Assembly: GCA_963205525.1 (NCBI GenBank) | Contig: CAUJJP010000125.1 | Location: 1 to 24,211 of the forward strand | DNA length: 24,211 nucleotides | Direction: 5' to 3' | From: Pseudomonadota bacterium | GTDB taxonomy: Bacteria; Pseudomonadota; Gammaproteobacteria; Burkholderiales; Burkholderiaceae | Part shown: one piece after another, positions 23,040 through 24,211 of the stretch | Layout: the number at the start of each line of letters is the position of its first letter | Numbering within the stretch: the first letter of the stretch is position 1 | Made by a program: the position numbers and the translations under genes | The notes under the pieces: model-generated | Told to the model about the DNA's origin: nothing | The model's database searches: none | Seen by the model: the letters and a program-made list of their open reading frames with translations, nothing else

Positions 23040-24211
23040 CGGTTCGGGTCGGGCGCTTCGGCGGTGCGGTCGTCCTTCGTGGCCATCGCCGATTCTCGCG
23101 GCAGTGGCGGCTCTGCCCGCGGGCCTGCCCGCGCCGCCGCCCACGACAGCATCGCGAGCCCGAGCAGCGCGAGCGCGAACTTGGCGTCACGCAGCACGAC
23201 GTTGAAGGCGCCGGCCCAGGTGATCGCGGCCAATACCAGCAGCGCCGGCAGCGCGGGCGCGCCGCGTCGGCGTATGCCGCGCAAGGCCTGCAGCCAGAGC
23301 GCGAAGGCCAGCAGCAGCGCGACCGCTCCGCCTTGCTGCGCCAGCAGCAGGTATTCGTTGTGCGGCGTCGTCTGGCCGGTGAGGATCGGTTCTCCGTGCA
23401 CGCGCTGGCGCCACAGCGTGGCCCAGCTGCCCACGCCATGGCCGATGAGCGGGTGCTCGAGCACGAGGCCTGCCGTGACCTGGACCATGCGCGCGCGCAT
23501 GCCCCAGCTCGTGTCGACCGGCCCGCTCGCCCGATAGGCCTGCAGTTCGGCGCTGCCCTCGGCAAAGCGCTGGCGGACGTTCGCCGAACCCAGGCCCAGG
23601 CCCATCACCAGCACGGCCAGCGCAAGGAGCGCGAGCACGCGCACGCGGCGGCCGCGCACGCGCGGCTGCGCCAGCGCCAGCACGGCCAGCAGCAGCGGCG
23701 CAGTCAGCATGCCGCTGCGGCGATCCTGCTCGACCAGGGCGGCCAGGCACAGCAGCGCCGCAGCCCCCAGCAGGGTCCGGGTGCGACCGCGCCCGGCCTC
23801 GATCGCCAGGTGCAGGGCGAGCGCCCCAGCCAGCGCCAGCAGCAGCGAGAAGGCGATGCGCTGGTTGCCGAGCACGTCGACGAAGGGCCTGAGCGCGCGC
23901 GCGGACGGGAGCAGGCCGGCGGCGTTCAGCAGCACGAAGCCGCTGACCACGACCGAGGCGGCGACGAAGTGGCGCAGCGCGCGCGGCGCCGCGGCCGGCC
24001 CGAGCGCGAAGGCCAGCGGCTGCGCCAGCAGCGGCAGCGCAACCATCCACAGGTGCGAGACGATGCTGTGCGCCGGGGCCGGGCTCCAGGCGCTGGATAG
24101 CAGAAGCCAGCCCCAGAGCGCGAGCGCGGCAAGGAACAAGGGGTGGCGGACCAGCTCGCCAAGCCGCTGCTGCTGCGCGAGCGCCGCCAGCGAGAGCAGG
24201 AGGCAGAGGCC
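23036..24211 (-). CDS. O-antigen ligase/polymerase-family membrane protein (Wzy_C/WaaL-like), 5' end outside window
   Basis: Polytopic inner-membrane enzyme, 391 residues visible, open through the right edge in the minus direction. The upstream in-frame residues GLCLLLSLAALAQQQ continue the membrane-helix pattern, so the true start is beyond the window. Around ten hydrophobic segments are visible. The Wzy_C signature is present: SWGMRARMVQVTAGLVLEHP, then LIGHGVGSW, and the large periplasmic loop ends in PHNEYLLLAQQGG, with the histidine required in ligases. Members either attach lipid-linked glycans to lipid A (WaaL), polymerise repeat units (Wzy), or transfer glycans to protein (PglL/PilO type). 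Sequence alone does not separate these. The hydrophilic tail ends TAEAPDPNR. Its stop overlaps the start of the methyltransferase/glycosyltransferase fusion by four bases, so the two are probably coupled. Confidence 0.9.
   Translation of the reverse strand, partial: GLCLLLSLAALAQQQRLGELVRHPLFLAALALWGWLLLSSAWSPAPAHSIVSHLWMVALPLLAQPLAFALGPAAAPRALRHFVAASVVVSGFVLLNAAGLLPSARALRPFVDVLGNQRIAFSLLLALAGALALHLAIEAGRGRTRTLLGAAALLCLAALVEQDRRSGMLTAPLLLAVLALAQPRVRGRRVRVLALLALAVLVMGLGLGSANVRQRFAEGSAELQAYRASGPVDTSWGMRARMVQVTAGLVLEHPLIGHGVGSWATLWRQRVHGEPILTGQTTPHNEYLLLAQQGGAVALLLAFALWLQALRGIRRRGAPALPALLVLAAITWAGAFNVVLRDAKFALALLGLAMLSWAAARAGPRAEPPLPRESAMATKDDRTAEAPDPNR

Noticed and set aside
17344..23537. Very long plus-strand open frames (861 and 1229 codons) opposite the minus-strand operon
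   Set aside because: Their translations are Arg/Gln/Val/Ala-rich shadows without domains or motifs, while the minus strand encodes clear GT41, methyltransferase and GT2 motifs throughout. Long antisense frames are expected in DNA this GC-rich.
1..24211. CRISPR arrays, insertion sequences, tRNA or rRNA genes, prophage
   Set aside because: No regularly spaced repeats, transposase or integrase motifs, terminal inverted repeats or conserved RNA-gene sequences were seen by eye on either strand.

Overview
The window is a very GC-rich bacterial chromosome segment with dense, mostly overlapping genes. It looks like a betaproteobacterium, probably Burkholderiales. That rests on the composition, on the type II secretion gene order, and on a secreted protein whose N-terminus I associate with betaproteobacterial proteins. 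The placement is an inference; no rRNA or tRNA gene is visible to confirm it. A high-GC Xanthomonadales relative is the main alternative, because the same secretion gene order is known there.

Layout. (1) Positions 1-1539, plus strand: the 3' end of a nucleotide-sugar epimerase/dehydratase of the CapD/FlaA1 type, interrupted by an in-frame TAG, then an integral-membrane acyltransferase 3 family protein. (2) Positions 1523-12211, plus strand: an uninterrupted type II secretion (T2SS) operon in the order gspE-F-G-H-I-J-K-L-M-N-D, the order of the Xanthomonas xps cluster. It has no gspC, no gspO prepilin peptidase and no gspS. Many junctions are 4-base ATGA or GTGA overlaps. Candidate internal promoters lie at the gspF/gspG junction, inside gspK and at the end of gspD. 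(3) Positions 12268-15772, plus strand: a small NTF2-like lipoprotein, a 604-residue Sec-exported protein with its own leader region and a strong intrinsic terminator, and a periplasmic parvulin-type peptidyl-prolyl isomerase. (4) Positions 15800-17326, plus strand: a two-domain family 2 glycosyltransferase whose second domain looks incomplete. (5) Positions 17386-24211, minus strand, converging on region 4: an operon transcribed from the right edge. It encodes an O-antigen ligase/polymerase-like membrane protein (5' end outside the window), a 1092-residue methyltransferase-methyltransferase-glycosyltransferase fusion, and a 789-residue TPR/GT41 (O-GlcNAc transferase-like, SPINDLY-type) protein.

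How it fits together. The secretion operon would build a complete inner-membrane platform, pseudopilus, N-type clamp and outer-membrane secretin, borrowing a prepilin peptidase from elsewhere in the genome. The genes just downstream encode envelope proteins: a lipoprotein, an exported protein and a foldase. The flanks carry surface-glycan or protein-glycosylation functions. The most speculative but most interesting reading is that the right-hand operon is a glycan-assembly or protein O-glycosylation module, because a cytosolic GT41 enzyme, a multi-catalytic methyltransferase/glycosyltransferase and a Wzy/WaaL-type membrane enzyme are translationally linked. No CRISPR array, insertion sequence, RNA gene or phage element was found, and no stretch longer than about 300 bases lacks a gene.
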